The notes: a model not told the origin generated them from the sequence alone. Counted from the first letter of the stretch, positions 13,301 through 23,840 are shown. The stretch: 64,000 bases of DNA from Procambarus clarkii (GCF_040958095.1 NC_091160.1:40405730-40469729), one strand, 5' to 3'. A program made the numbers and translations.

Positions 13301-16300
13301 GGAAGTGATGTGGTGGAGGCTGACTCCATACACAGTTTCAAGTGTAGATATGATAGAGCCCAGTAGGCTCAGGAATCTGTACACCAGTTGATTGACGGTT
13401 GAGAGGCGGGACCAAAGAGCCAAAGCTCAACCCCCGCAAGCACAATTAGGTGAGTACATGTACACATTAACTCATCCCCAGCTTCTCTCATAGCTGATAA
13501 TGAAGTGGTAGCAAGATTAGCTATGGTAAAACTTTAATCTGTTTGTCTAGTATGAAAGAGACAATAATGACAATATGTTATTTGAGTCTAATAGAAGTAA
13601 TTCACACATGAGTTCTTAAAGGTTATTACATCTAGAAATGATTATTATTCTCTAATATCTTTTTAACACTATGAAGGGTACTTCCTTTCACATAACACTA
13701 ACTCTCTCCCTTGTTATCAATCAGCATAAACACCTCCAGATTATGTAAGTACGTTCTTAACAAAGTTTCACAACCCTGACTGTCTTGGTGGTGGAATCTT
13801 CTCTTCATTATGTGTCCCTACCTTTACCCTAACTAGCTAAGATAGTAAGAAAACACCACCATCAAAGCCTCTACTGAACTCCCCTGAACCACTATTATGT
13901 TACACAATTGATGTATGAATACATTACATAAGTGTTCTAAAACATCCTAAAACTAACCTGACATGACCTTTTATTGTATTAATATTCTAGGTGATATAAA
14001 CATGACTCGTGTAACTCGGTCAAGTAGAAATTTGCATAAGCACAAGAGGCTTCATTCAATATACAGTGGCACCTCGACTTACGATTGCCCTGACTTACGA
14101 TAGTGTCGTCGACTAACGATATTTGTTGATACACGTTCGGGTCGACCGAGCGCATGGTTCCCGGTTACGCGGGGCCAACCTGCCTCAGTTTACTAAAGCC
14201 GCCTCCTTAGTGACAATCACACTTATAAGAAATTCTATTTGTTTGGTGATTTTTTGCTTTTTGAACATAAAACTGATTATTTATCACCCCATGGGTTCCG
14301 AGAAAGTCAGTGGTAAGGTTCAACATATGAAAACACATGCAAGGGTGACCATAGAGGCAGTACAGAATATCCCTTCCTCAAAAATTAAGAAAATGTGTGT
14401 AGCATGAGAAGAACTGTAAACTTTAGCTGAAACGACTCGCCCAAATCAAGCTGCAATAGGCCGTTGCTGTAACCTCTTCAATGACACTGTGATGCATCAC
14501 TACAGACAAATGTTAAAATGAAAGGAAAAAACCAGCGTTGAATGTAATGAAATGCCATTTTCCCAGAGCAGGCCCCCGTTGGCAGGGTCCAACGGGGCCC
14601 AAGGCCCCCAAGCCAACCCCTCCCCAACCCCGGGAACCTCACCCTGAGGACCCGGGGCCGAGTCGGCCTCCAAACTCCCCACCTCCAAAGAAAAGGCGAG
14701 AGCCGCCGAAAAAGCAGGAACGAATGCCGCCCACTGGCCAGACCCAGAAGCTTCTGCAGAAGAATCAGGCTCGAATGCCTCTGCCGCAATCCCAGAAGGG
14801 GACACCCCCGAGACCGCCCAAATCTCAACACCAACTAGACTCTGCCCCGACTCCGAAACCCTCAGACGCTTCGGAGCCAGAAACAAAGGGAGGGGATCGA
14901 ATGAACTACCAACGGGGAAGGACTAGGAGGGGCAGACGGAACCAGAGCCGAAGCGACTCCCACCCCCAAGTCCGGGTCTCTATAACTAAAACGGGGCAGT
15001 CAAGGAGCATTCGGGGTCGCAACCGAGTGCGTTGCAGCAACCTAAATCTAGCATGCAACACCTTAGCTGCCTGCACCCGCATATCATCATCAGTGGCTTG
15101 GGTGAACTAGAATACGAACAGACAACATACTTCGCACAACTCCGAGTCAAAACAATCACCGACCCAATAAGCAGCATGGCAGAGGCAAAACCGGTGAGTG
15201 TCACCCTGAGACAAGGGGACAGAGCAACCTTCAATCTTGCAAGAAGCGAGAGGGGACTCAGGGGTCACATCCATCGGACCACGTAGCCCCCGTGAGGTTT
15301 CCCAGGGCCCTTAGCCTCGGTAACATGCTAAGGGAAGCCCAGGCAGGGTACTGCGAACTGGCGCCCAAATCTACCAACAAACTAATGAAGCTGAACCCCC
15401 GGGACGTGTCCACTCACAGGGGGGCCAAGCGGGGAGGACCACCCAACACAAAAGGAGAGAGATATATACACCCCAAGAACAGCAATGGGGGATGACAACG
15501 GCAGACCCCCCCCCCCCCCCCCCCACCAGGCAGAAAATAAAAACAAAAGAAAAACCCTGCAAGAGGATAGTGTACCCAGGCGGAACAGAGCCGGCTGCTG
15601 TTTATGGTGAAAACTAGTTGTGCAGTACCCTGCGTCCCTGCCAGTGACGAAAACTACCCCTACCCAGAGACAAACAAGGGCAACAAAACCCCAGCTGACC
15701 CCAAGGGCAGCCAAATACCGAGCAGTAAACGGCACAGCAGAGGTAGATCACGAGGTGACTTGTGGAAGGTGGCCCCAAGGGCAGTACTTACGGGGCACCT
15801 AGGGAAGGAGACCCTAGGTGCATGCAGCCCGAGTACCATGGAATATCACTCCCAGCTCACGCACCATCTGAAGGGACAGCCTACACCACAAGCTACAGAA
15901 ATGCAACGAAAAACTGGAGCCAGAGACACGACGGCACCAGACTTCTATCAGCCAAGAACTATAGATTGGGTCGCTGGCGGATGGGTCTGGGGCTCCCCCT
16001 TCCACCCTTCTGGGGAGGGGGATTGTGCAGACAGCGGCACGACAACATGATGATGTCATGCTAGTTTGCTAATTTTTGTTTGAGGAGTTCTGTTCACCTG
16101 TTCGGCTTCCGGTCGCAATAATTTTACCAGAATAGGGGTTGTTTTGGGGCACCTACCTTTCTGGGTGCCTGTCCCGATCGATGGCAGACATAGAATGCTC
16201 CCAACCACAGGGAGGGGTCTCTATAGGCCATTGCTCCTCGTGCCTCTCTAGAGGGGGCCAGGTTCTGGCTCGTGGTCTCTAGTAGGCAAGAACTCCATGC

Positions 16301-19300
16301 ATTGACTGATGTCTGACAGATATACATATCCATCCAGCTTGGATAGCTCTGGGGAGCCGACGGGGCTACCCCCAGAAACAAGTGTTGCTAGACAAACTAG
16401 CAGTGAACCACAACCAGGTCCTAGTGGTATGCAGACAAAACGTAGGAGAGAGAGCACCCCAGAGAAATCATCACTGCCTGATGTTATAATGGAAGGGGAA
16501 CTCCCCTTCCAAACAGTAGCACCTCTCCTCCTGCCCTTCCTCACCATCTTCCATACGCCAACAGGAGTCATTAGTAAAGGTAAGTAATAACTTGTACATA
16601 CTTTTGTAGTGAAGATTTGGGTGAATTAGATATAAAATTTACTTAAAAGTTAATTTTTTTGGGAGTCAGGAACGGATTAATTCATTTCCCTTTATTTCTT
16701 ATAGGAAAAATCGTTTTGACTTACGATATTTCGACTTACTATACGTCTCTGGGAACAGATTACCATCGTAAATCGAGGCCCCATTGTATCTGACAGAAAA
16801 CGGCCAACTGGAATATTCTTATCAGAGCATAACCACCTAGAAAATTCTTATCTGAATATGGCCACTTGGAATATACCTAATACAGCATGGCCACCAGAAA
16901 TATTTTTAGCAAAGTATGCCCCCCTGGAATACTTTTTACGGTAAAATGATGTACCGTCTAGGGAATGGAAATGTAATTTGATCTACATACAAAATGAATG
17001 AGATGACATGCATAACTCACCTTGAGAATGTCAAGCTTGGCATTTACCCACCGGTCAGGCTCCGAACTGGCAAAGAGACGACGTACTAAACGATCCCGCA
17101 CCTGTTAATCGTTGAAATGTGCTATGTAACATTTGTAGTAATAATACAGTATCAAATAAAACGTGCAAATGTATTCTCCTCCTGTTCTTAAGCACTAAAA
17201 CCATAAAATTTTTTCTGAGCTTTGGAGCATGACTGATAAGACAAGAAAAGGCCACTCTTTTGCCACTAGAGCAATGCTTGATCATGCAAGCAATACTTGC
17301 TTCTGAACAGGGATATCAGTTGTTTGAGTAGTCAGTTTCATGTGTATTAGGAGATAAGAAGTATCAGTGGGATTAACTCTCCTTCCTAATGATATCTCTT
17401 GAAGGAGCCAATGGGAGTAGGACCCTTCCCGTGAAGAAATAAATTGTCTGGATTGATGGTAACATGAAGCTTTGACAAGGCATGCCAGTGCCTGCCAAAA
17501 ACAGTCCTTCTACACTATGTCCTCAGGCAGCAAACATACAGTGCACAGACCTCTTGTACCCCCCACCCGTTGCTCCAGGGCATCTCAGTTTCATAGCACA
17601 GGCTGCAATTAGCTACAGGTGTAGCTTGGCCTTCTCAGGGGATTGCCCCTTCCATGTTGGCAAAGACAGTTCAGCCATTGCTTCACACCTGAGATCCATA
17701 ACTTTCTGTTTCTCTTGGGAGAGTATTTGGCTAGGATCCTTTTAGTGTGCCTGGATGTTTAATTTCAGTGCCAGATATTGGCTATGTTGCCTGTGGTGCA
17801 ACTTTTGGAGTCTTTGCCCAAGGGGCAACCCCTTCTTTCTGGCGGTAGTTAAAGACTTTTCTTTGAATCATCTATCATGCTGATGTGCTGTGCTTGCCCA
17901 GGCTTTCTTTTCTCAGGTTCAAATCAAATCAAATCAAATATTTATTCAGGTAAAGTACATATATACTAGGTGAGATACAAAACATTGATAGATTTATAGA
18001 TAGAGCTAGTACATACAAGGCCTAAAGCCACTATTATGCAAAGTGTTTTGGGCAGGTTGGAACCTCACTTCTTGTTGGTCAAGGTAGACTTCCCTTCGGG
18101 CCAGTTTCTTGGAGCCAGCTTCTGCTCCCACATTGCAGGTTTTTTCTGGGTAGTCTTCCTAGACCTGTGGTGATGTTGGTTCTCGGTCCCTCCTCCAGTT
18201 TTGGGGCTCTTGGGTCTATTTCTTCTCTGTAACTCTTTTTCAGTCATTACACCTTGGGTGGACTCTGGTTGGTAGGTTTCACCCTTTTCTTTGCTGGATG
18301 TCCTCATTATTTGCCATCCCTTTGGTAAGACTCTTTAGCTCTACGGTATGTTCTGTCTTAGGTTTGATTTTTTTCTTCTGGTTCCAACCTTTTCCGTGAC
18401 TGCTGTAGCTCAGGTCCGCCTGGTATAGCAGGAAGCTTTTCCTGGTTAGTGTCCCTGGCCCTATATGACACTGTAACGTACGATTATGTTATGTTGTTGA
18501 GTAGATTAGATACACAGTGGTTAGTGGGTTTTCATATTTATTTAGTAGTCTAGGATACAGCAGTGTCAGAGACTTTGAGACAGATCTGGAGTAGAGCAGA
18601 GAGCTGAGTGAGGACGGAATCGCGGAGCTATATGTGTGAGAGCGTGGCAGCTCGATGAGGAATCGTAAGTGTCTAAACTTGATAGGGAGCGAAAGCGTTG
18701 TAGTTTGATGCAGTCCTAGTCTGCTGTCTACTCTGTGTCTAAGCTGTAGCATCTTGGGGTCGATTAGAACTGCATGCGCTGAGTGCTACATTCTTGACTG
18801 TAGAAATTGTACTGTTGGCTATTCTCATATCACTTGCTTATATTTGATGACTACACCTCAGCTTCCTCCACTAGGATAGGAGGATGGAAGAACTGTTTCC
18901 TGTAATTAGGGAAGAGATTATAGCTTCTGCAATTAGTGCTAATTAGTTACACCATTAAGCTAATGAGAAGTTGGAGTATATTGTTTGTACTCGCTACAAC
19001 ACATTCTGACACATCCTATTTCTTCTGAGGTACAAGGACTGATCAGGGCTTGTTGTGGAACTTCTGGCTTCCACCTTTCAAGTTCTCCTTTTTAGCACAA
19101 TTCTGGCTCCTCGGTTCTTCCCAGGTTAGTAGCTTCCCAGGTGGTTATTTACTCGGTAGCATCTTGTAGATGTCCATGTTTTAGCTTATCTCGATGACTG
19201 GCTGGTTTGGGCTCCCAACCAGTCTACGTGAATACAAGCCGGGTATGTTCATTTTCCAGCTCGTGGCATTTTTGTTTCTAGTGATGTGGACGAAGTCCTA

Positions 19301-20998
19301 GTTGGCTCCATCCTAGTTCAGACGTGGTTGGTCTGGGAATCTTGTTTGGTCGATTTCCCTTTCCTAGCTAGCAGTGACTTGCTAAACCTGCGGTTCAATT
19401 TCATCTGGTAGTGGAGAGGCCATGGATTATTCAGCAGTTAGTCGAGCGGTTGTGAAGGAACCTGAACTTTGTCTGTGTGGTGTTCTCCAAGGGCAGGGTG
19501 TGGTTCAGGCATTGTTCTGGTTCCTTCAGTTCCATCCTATTCGCTACTATTGGGATCGTCAGATGTGACCTAAGTCTGCCTTACCTGTTTCTTATTGGAC
19601 TTTCCGGGTTTGGTTCTGTTACAACTTACTTCTCCATTGCTCATTGTGTTTACTGATACCTTGACCCTGAGTTGGAGCTTTGTGACTAGCAGTCATGACT
19701 TCCCAGGATGTTGAGCAGGTTTCCTACTTTGAGCGCACAGTATAGTCCATGAGTTCATTGCGGATCGTCCCCCCTCCAGGCTTTGTCCCTCTCCAAGCTC
19801 CGTCCTCCTGCTCCATTTCAACTGTCCCCATTATTTGAATTGTGGGAGTCATTTTGGTCCTTTCCTCTTTGGGGCTGAACTCTTGCCAGGAGCTCATCAT
19901 CTCACTTTTCGAGGTTTGGTTCTGTGTGGAGTTGTGCAGTTCTCTTGTGTGAGGTGTGTCTCCTATTCCTGTGGATGGTCTTGCTTATTTGGCCCATTTC
20001 CATGGATTGAATTGCCAACAATGTGTTGGCAGTTCCATTGGATCTGAGACGTTCGAGCTCCCCCAAACTGGATCTCTTCGTGTTAGCATGGAACTAGCAG
20101 TTTCCCTCCAATGTGGCTCCATTACCCAATTGCGAGACTCTTGTGGTGAATACCTTTCATTTGTTACAGTCAAGGTGGGGGTTCATTTCTTCCCTCCAGT
20201 TAGGCTGTTGCTCTGGATTTTGTCCAGACTGGAGACTTTCACTGGTGGGGTGAAGCTTCTGGCTTCTTGGTGGCGTGGCTTGCTCAACCATCGTTTCCAG
20301 CTGTTTTGGCTCAGTGTCTTAATCTGGGTAACTTTCCCTGGCTCTGCCTCGTTCAGCAGATCAGTCCAGAGATCTTCCTAACTAGTTGGAGGTTCTCCTC
20401 TGCTCTTGGTGTGTGGAGTCTCTGACTCTGGTCTATAACTATCTAATTGGTACACAGGTGGCTGACCTCTTGCTTTGTTGTCTTTTCTTTTGTTATAGAG
20501 GCACTATGAGATAAGGTTTCTGATGCTCTTTTGCCTTTTCATCTCTCTTCATTGTCTTGTTTGCTTGTTAATCATCATCTTATGCCAAATACTGTCACTT
20601 CTTATCATTTGGCATTGGCACAGCTGCTTTTGTTGGTTTTGTAATGTACTTGTTATCCCCCACAACTCTTCATACAATGATCATTACATTTTGTCATGAT
20701 ACCCTAAATGTTCCCTGTATTTTTGCCCGTTTTACCACAAATGACGCTATGACATAAATATAACTGTTAAATCTTCTACCTGATCATTGAGAATGCCTGG
20801 AAGAATCGCCAGTCTGGATGATACCAATTTTTTCAGCTGGTCGGGAGACGTGACTGGAAGAGAAGATAAAACAATGGAATGGCGGAGATCTGTGCTGAGA
20901 AGGTGTGCCAAGTGAAGGTCTGCAACCACTGATGCAAGAACAACTCGAAGACTCAGCTCCTCCAGAGATTCAATGTGGTGTCTCTTCCTTGGAGCCAT
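526..20998 (-). CDS. LRR protein gene, ten exons, 3' end outside window
   Basis: Ten exons, each with AG/GT borders, join in one uninterrupted frame: 20998-20780, 17101-17021, 12845-12723, 11910-11743, 8606-8461, 7297-7159, 4760-4567, 4069-3892, 1528-1349 and 666-526 (1569 nt, 523 codons, no stop yet). The protein has no signal peptide or obvious membrane segment. Irregular leucine-rich repeats are visible, for example CPNLTSLKVI (129-138), LKELRICYS (238-246) running into YGVTDAGLKALCL, CPELRDLSLT (375-384), and TCTNLKYLTM (457-466). The layout resembles cytosolic LRR adaptors of the RNI/AMN1/ZYG11 type. SLEELSLRVV at residues 11-20 resembles an elongin BC-box with Ser where Cys is usual; this is inference. 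The first ATG directly follows a good acceptor (tgttttcag), so a 5' exon lies upstream and the true start could be earlier. The exact family is not recognised. Confidence 0.72.
770..1016 (+). mobile_element. Degenerate tRNA-derived SINE fragment ending in (TA)n
   Basis: It contains cacctagcagtaaata then acctggg, the same core as the better-preserved SINE at 23100-23350. A (TA)n tract at 983-1015 forms the tail. Confidence 0.5.
1349..1528 (-). CDS. LRR gene exon 9, residues 417-476
   Basis: 180 nt, phase 0 to 0. Acceptor is ttcttgtag and donor GAG/gtatgt. QQLTALTVKC and TCTNLKYLTM are LRR strands. Confidence 0.7.
1985..2310. repeat. Fold-back SINE-related inverted repeat
   Basis: Arms at about 2025-2125 and 2160-2275 are near-perfect reverse complements (gaattcacacggatcctgca against tgcaggatccgtgtgaattc) around a ~35-bp spacer. 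The right end (ccatgtcgtggcctagtcga) resembles the 5' head of the SINE at 59804-59880. Confidence 0.6.
2310..3650. other. Intron 9/8 region: unclassified repeat-like DNA
   Basis: No host exon is seen. The left part shares wording with 10190-10260 (gagacac/gagtggtcat, caaggaat, agtccagaatga), so it is probably a diverged internal part of the same GC-rich repeat family. Confidence 0.3.
3892..4069 (-). CDS. LRR gene exon 8, residues 357-416
   Basis: 178 nt, phase 2 in, 0 out. Acceptor is accaccag and donor CAAG/gtttgt. It contains CPELRDLSLTHRFCEVDLER and SHLTQLKFLK. Confidence 0.68.
4567..4760 (-). CDS. LRR gene exon 7, residues 293-357
   Basis: 194 nt, phase 0 in, 2 out. Acceptor is attttacag and donor AACAG/gttggt. 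It carries GISQYGVAFLLKHLPALRSL, a repeat with the usual I-x-x-Y/L-G spacing, and ends in a basic tail. Confidence 0.68.
5653..5683. repeat. (TA)n microsatellite
   Basis: About 31 bp of uninterrupted AT dinucleotide within intron 6 of the LRR gene. Confidence 0.9.
5860..6150 (+). mobile_element. CR1-like LINE 3' ORF fragment
   Basis: Translation gives LVKPHLDYAVKFWSPGYRMD followed by broken frames, matching the CR1 RT C-terminal pattern (L-x-RPHL-x-YAV-x-FWSP). It carries stops and frameshifts. Confidence 0.5.
6200..6720 (-). mobile_element. CR1-like LINE 3' ORF fragment, opposite orientation
   Basis: The minus strand reads DINSLENIQHRMTKLIPQIR then NLSYEERD, and after a break RRRIRGDMIEVYK. 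This is the same CR1 tail region as 5860-6150 but inverted, so two fragments face each other. Confidence 0.55.
7159..7297 (-). CDS. LRR gene exon 6, residues 246-292
   Basis: 139 nt, phase 2 in, 0 out. YGVTDAGLKALCL is an RNI/AMN1-style repeat. The acceptor (cgtgacag) lies only about 12 nt from a (TA)n tract, so the polypyrimidine tract is very short. Confidence 0.66.
7312..7342. repeat. (TA)n microsatellite at the exon 6 acceptor
   Basis: An uninterrupted TA run whose near edge is about 12 nt upstream (minus sense) of the exon 6 acceptor of the LRR gene. Confidence 0.9.
8461..8606 (-). CDS. LRR gene exon 5, residues 198-246
   Basis: 146 nt, phase 0 in and phase 2 out. Acceptor is ctctag and donor TACAG/gtactg. 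LSSLTQLSTLHVMH and LKELRIC are LRR strands. Confidence 0.68.
8880..9310 (+). mobile_element. CR1-like LINE fragment (EN-RT linker and RT start)
   Basis: Reads NEEINRIINRHFSQVFTRE with later broken pieces, the linker typical upstream of CR1 RT. Inactive. Confidence 0.4.
9370..11215. mobile_element. GC-rich fold-back repeat with inverted ends
   Basis: The left end (about 9370-9830, plus) and right end (about 10795-11215, minus) are diverged reverse complements. Both contain ctccctggagctattgg, ggggcattagtctatggag, gttaggcacccagaa/gg and agaaaaccgaacagag-like text. The interior is GC-rich with no clear transposase or RT. Inverted termini fit a DIRS-like or fold-back element; the class is unproven. 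It lies in intron 4 of the LRR gene. Confidence 0.5.
11743..11910 (-). CDS. LRR gene exon 4, residues 142-197
   Basis: 168 nt, phase 0 to 0. Acceptor is ggtttcag and donor AAAG/gtttgt. It encodes a non-LRR linker beginning MEPYGDGLAAEDKD, mixed acidic then basic, ending in an Ala/Thr-rich stretch. Confidence 0.62.
12491..12730. repeat. 40-bp minisatellite, six units
   Basis: Six consecutive 40-bp units starting gtaagggaagaatgtt, near-identical. Each unit contains the minus-strand string ACTAAATCAG/gtgaggc, which is the exon 3 donor of the LRR gene. The unit at 12691-12730 overlaps the real exon end. Confidence 0.95.
12723..12845 (-). CDS. LRR gene exon 3, residues 101-141
   Basis: 123 nt, phase 0 to 0, with an LRR core CPNLTSLKVI near the 3' end. 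Acceptor is atttttcag and donor ATCAG/gtgagg. The donor region is the last unit of a 40-bp tandem array (12491-12730). Confidence 0.7.
13295..13460 (+). mobile_element. LINE 3' end
   Basis: Starts ggaagtgatgtggtggaggc, encodes a short C-terminal tail (SIHSFKCRYD-like) and ends cccgcaagcacaattaggtg. The same 3' end recurs at 45200-45349. Confidence 0.55.
14064..16786 (+). mobile_element. Tigger/pogo-type DNA transposon remnant, interrupted
   Basis: The 5' end cagtggcacctcgacttacg and the 3' end (reverse complement caatggggcctcgatttacg) are terminal inverted repeats, each next to a TA dinucleotide (14062-14063, 16787-16788). The interior begins MGSEKVSGKVQHMKTHARVT, like the start of Tigger-type DNA-binding domains, and ends with a Glu/Ser-rich tail (RESTPEKSSLPDVIMEG at about 16450). 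The transposase is destroyed by stops and by the nested repeat at 14531-16380. It lies in intron 2 of the LRR gene. Confidence 0.7.
14531..16380. mobile_element. GC-rich repeat nested in the Tigger element
   Basis: Begins accagcgttgaatgtaatga and ends ggggctacccccagaaa. The right part (16060-16380) parallels 10795-11215 (accttctgggtgcc, cgatcgatggca, gggccaggttctggct). The interior includes a proline-rich open frame (14538-15110), judged non-genic, and a poly-C run at 15506-15524. It splits the Tigger reading frame. Confidence 0.6.
17021..17101 (-). CDS. LRR gene exon 2, residues 74-100
   Basis: 81 nt, phase 0 to 0, too short to stand out as an open frame. Acceptor is gattaacag and donor AAG/gtgagt. 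It encodes VRDRLVRRLFASSEPDRW and continues to DILK. Confidence 0.65.
17925..18055 (-). mobile_element. LINE 3' UTR fragment
   Basis: Contains tttattcaggtaaagtacat and gcctaaagccactattatgc, the reverse complement of the LINE tail at 44140-44265. Confidence 0.6.
18472..19007. mobile_element. LTR-like insertion flanked by GACAC
   Basis: Starts tgtaacgtac and is flanked by GACAC at 18467-18471 and 19008-19012, a possible 5-bp target duplication. A related copy starts at 29839 (tgtaacgtccg; shared catatttattt-gtag, gagcagagcagagctgagtgagg-like text). The 3' end is not a clean CA, so the boundary is uncertain. Confidence 0.4.
20780..20998 (-). CDS. LRR gene exon 1 (first seen), residues 1-73
   Basis: 219 nt, phase 0 to 0. 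It encodes the basic N-terminus (MAPRKRHH) and the BC-box-like SLEELSLRVV. Acceptor tgttttcag abuts the ATG; donor is CAG/gtagaa. Confidence 0.7.
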
Positions 20999-21000
20999 CT

Positions 21001-22120
21001 GAAAACAGGAATGATTTTTAAATACAGTACAGATAGTTATGAATTACTCAATGAGTTAATTGGTCTCAGTGCCTTCCTCCATTTTTATATTAAAATCACA
21101 TGGTTAAAACAAATAATTTTTATTTGTTTTTATTTGTGTGATTTTGGTTAGTTCCGTGACTAATGAGTCATGGAACTAACCAGACATTGTATACAAGTAG
21201 GTAAAGATGTCAGCAGCAGAAGTTGATATAAAGTAAAATACTCAACCCCCTGCACTCTAGCCCATTCAGCTAGGAGGTGGGAGAAGAGCTCCTGGCAAGC
21301 AAGGAACTTAACATCTGTCACAAGTTGTTAAGCCATCTGAACTGGGAACCAAATCAAAGATGGGTCAAACAGAAACCATGCTGTCTCATCACTCAACACC
21401 TCTAGCTGAACCTCATCCTTCTATACCAGAGAAGAAAAGGGGCCAATTGCTGACTCCTACCTAGAAGCAAAATCCCAACCCAGGACAGTGGCAAAAGAAG
21501 GAAGCTGCTCAAAAGGACCCCGACTCTGAATGGGGTGGAAAAAAAAACTATTCCCCTCCCCACACTTAAATTCAGGGGAGGTTATCTTGGTTATCTATAA
21601 GTGGATGATTCTGGCTGGGGCTCTCGAACAAATTCTCCTGAGTTTAAGAACAGATAACTTTGATTCCAAACTCCATCAAGCACCTGTGTGAGCACACTAA
21701 AGTTGTTTTGCCCCAATACCATACCTGTAATAAGCCTCCACAAGAGCCCAGATATAGGAAAGAGGCAACACCCTTTCCACCCTCGAACTTAAACTTGAAA
21801 GTTGACTTGGTCAGAATCCTTCTGACTCAATCTGGCCACACCATTCTCCAAAAAAGACAAGGAAGCCAACAATGAAACCCTATCAGCTGAGAACTGGAAA
21901 CTCCAGTGCTGATATTTCAGTATACAAGTCCTCAGTTTAGCCACAGCCTCATACTCAAGCTGCCAAAGTCTGGGGTTCGAGCAGAGTACCAGCAAATGTC
22001 CAACAGATGGTATGTATATCACAAATTATTGACCTACATGATGAATATATTTGTAACAAATTTGCTCAGGGTAAACCTAATAAGAAAAATAGGGATAAGT
22101 TTCAGAAAAAAAAAATAGCA
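21001..22120. other. No gene seen
   Basis: Upstream of the first seen LRR exon; a non-coding 5' exon could lie here. Repeat-like AT-rich and CA-rich sequence without recognisable coding content. Confidence 0.4.
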
Positions 22121-22760
22121 TTAATTGTAATGAAACTCTTCTTTCTGGAGGAGCCCCAGTGGCTCCCTGAACCTATCTTGCTGAATTGTCACATACTAAA
22201 GGGTCACATCAGTTGCGGATTATCACCCATTCCCTGCATCTCTGTGAGGGGTGAACAAAACTTCCACAAGAAGACTGGTATGGTGATTTGTATTAAGGGT
22301 GTGAATGCCGAGACCCTCCCCCCCCCCCAAGTCCGATGAGAAGGTAGGCTTGGTTTCCAATGTACAGTAGTTCATTGCAAGAGAGGTTAGGGTTTCTTTT
22401 AACAGTGATTTCAGCAAGCAGTCAGGCATCTGGTAATCAGGTAAAGAGCTTCATGACCATCAATATCTTCAGTCCTTTCATCTGTCCTTTGCCGGCCAGC
22501 AATCTTTTTAACATGGACCTTGTCAATGGCCTTGGACCCAAGACGAGCTCTTATAGGAGTGGACTGTCACCAGGTTTGGTTACATGGATATTCTTTATTT
22601 GATGTTACTGTATATCACTCTTAGAAGGGTCAGGGTGAAGCCTAGATTCACTCCATGCTCCTGAATTATTCTGATATCCTACAGGAGGGAGTCTTGGGAA
22701 CCAATTAGGATACCATCTTCCAAGAACCTGATGTTAGATACTGTATGTTAGATACGGTAT
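22120..22760. mobile_element. Diverged copy of the GC-rich repeat family
   Basis: Contains taatgaaactcttctttctg and agccccagtggctccctg, like the ends of the 9370-11215 element. No coding content. Confidence 0.35.
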
Positions 22761-23099
22761 AATTAGATCGCTGCCCTTGTCACCTTATCACAAATTTGAG
22801 GCAATAAACCTACAACTACAGAATACTACATAAGTTAATTACTCGGCCTTTAAATTTTAGAAAATTGGGAGGGTTCAGTGTATTTTTTGTTACAGGCCTA
22901 GGTATACACAGCAATGTGCTGTTACCCTATTCTATATGATGGATTAAAATGCTTATTTCATTTTCATTTAGCAATAAAGGAAAGAGAAGGCTGTAAGCAA
23001 AGAGCAAAACTCCAGCTTCCAGAGGAGAGTATGAAGCTCTCCAACCCGACAACCGGAAATGAGGGCCAACAAAAACAAAGCCTTGAAGAAACAACCCCG

Positions 23100-23350
23100 G
23101 ACTGAAGGGGTTATCTTGAGATGATTTCGGGGCTTTTAGTGTCCCCGCGGCCCGGTCCTCGACCAGGCCTCCACCCCCAGGAAGCAGCCCGTGACAGCTG
23201 ACTAACACCCAGGTACCTATTTACTGCTAGGTAACAGGTGCATAGGGTGAAAGAAACTTTGCCCATTGTTTCTCCCCGGCACCTGGGATCGAACCCAGGA
23301 CCACAGGATCACAAGTCCAGTGTGCTGTCCACTCGGCCGACCGGCTCCAA
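23100..23350 (-). mobile_element. tRNA-derived SINE
   Basis: The minus-strand head ggagccggtcggccgagtgg and ctgggttcgatcccagg form a tRNA-like promoter (A and B boxes). The body has cctagcagtaaataggtacc and the tail ccccgaaatcatctcaagat. The tRNA part lacks a full cloverleaf. This family is widespread in decapods as far as I know. Confidence 0.75.
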
Positions 23351-23389
23351 AAAACAAAAGGGGTAAAAGAACTAGTGGCAGAACAAAGA

Positions 23390-23840
23390 GGAATAAGTTA
23401 TGAGTAAAGGTAAAGAGAACTAAATCTTACAAACCTGGAGAGGAGAGAAAAACAAGAGGGGATATGACTACAACATACAAGATGCTGAAGGGAGCACACG
23501 AGATGAACAAGGAAAGCCTTTTTAAATTGAGAGAAACTAGAGAATGTAGGTATTAGTTGGAAATGTAAAATGAGTGGAAGAAATTTTGGAAAATACTCAT
23601 ACCCTTTATGGATGGCCAGCAAGTGGAATGAACTGAAAGTAGTAGTTATGAAAACCACCTTCATCCACAAATTTAAGGCCAGATTCAACAAAGAATTCAT
23701 AAATCAAAAGAGTTAAATAATACTACAACAGGAACCACCAGGCTATTAGGTTGGGGATAAAGAGCTAGACCTCACTTCCCAAAATTCACTAATAGGTAAG
23801 CACCAAATACACAAACTCATGCCCAGCCTACACACCTCTC
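23390..23840 (+). mobile_element. LINE 3' ORF fragment
   Basis: Reads KTRGDMTTTYKMLKGAHEMN, then broken frames, matching the C-terminal end of CR1-like LINEs. Confidence 0.45.

Larger units (their letters stand above)
17390..20640 (+). mobile_element. DIRS-like retroelement remnant
   Basis: AYLDDWLVWAPNQ at about 19183-19222 is the RT catalytic motif in the form typical of DIRS-type tyrosine-recombinase retroelements. Further diverged RNase H-like and domain fragments follow to about 20400. There are many stops. It is interrupted by an LTR-like segment at 18472-19007 and a LINE tail at 17925-18055, within intron 1 of the LRR gene. Confidence 0.5.

Noticed and set aside
14538-15110. 190-codon proline-rich frame
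   Set aside because: Lies inside the GC-rich repeat nested in Tigger; low complexity with overlapping open frames on the other strand, so probably compositional.
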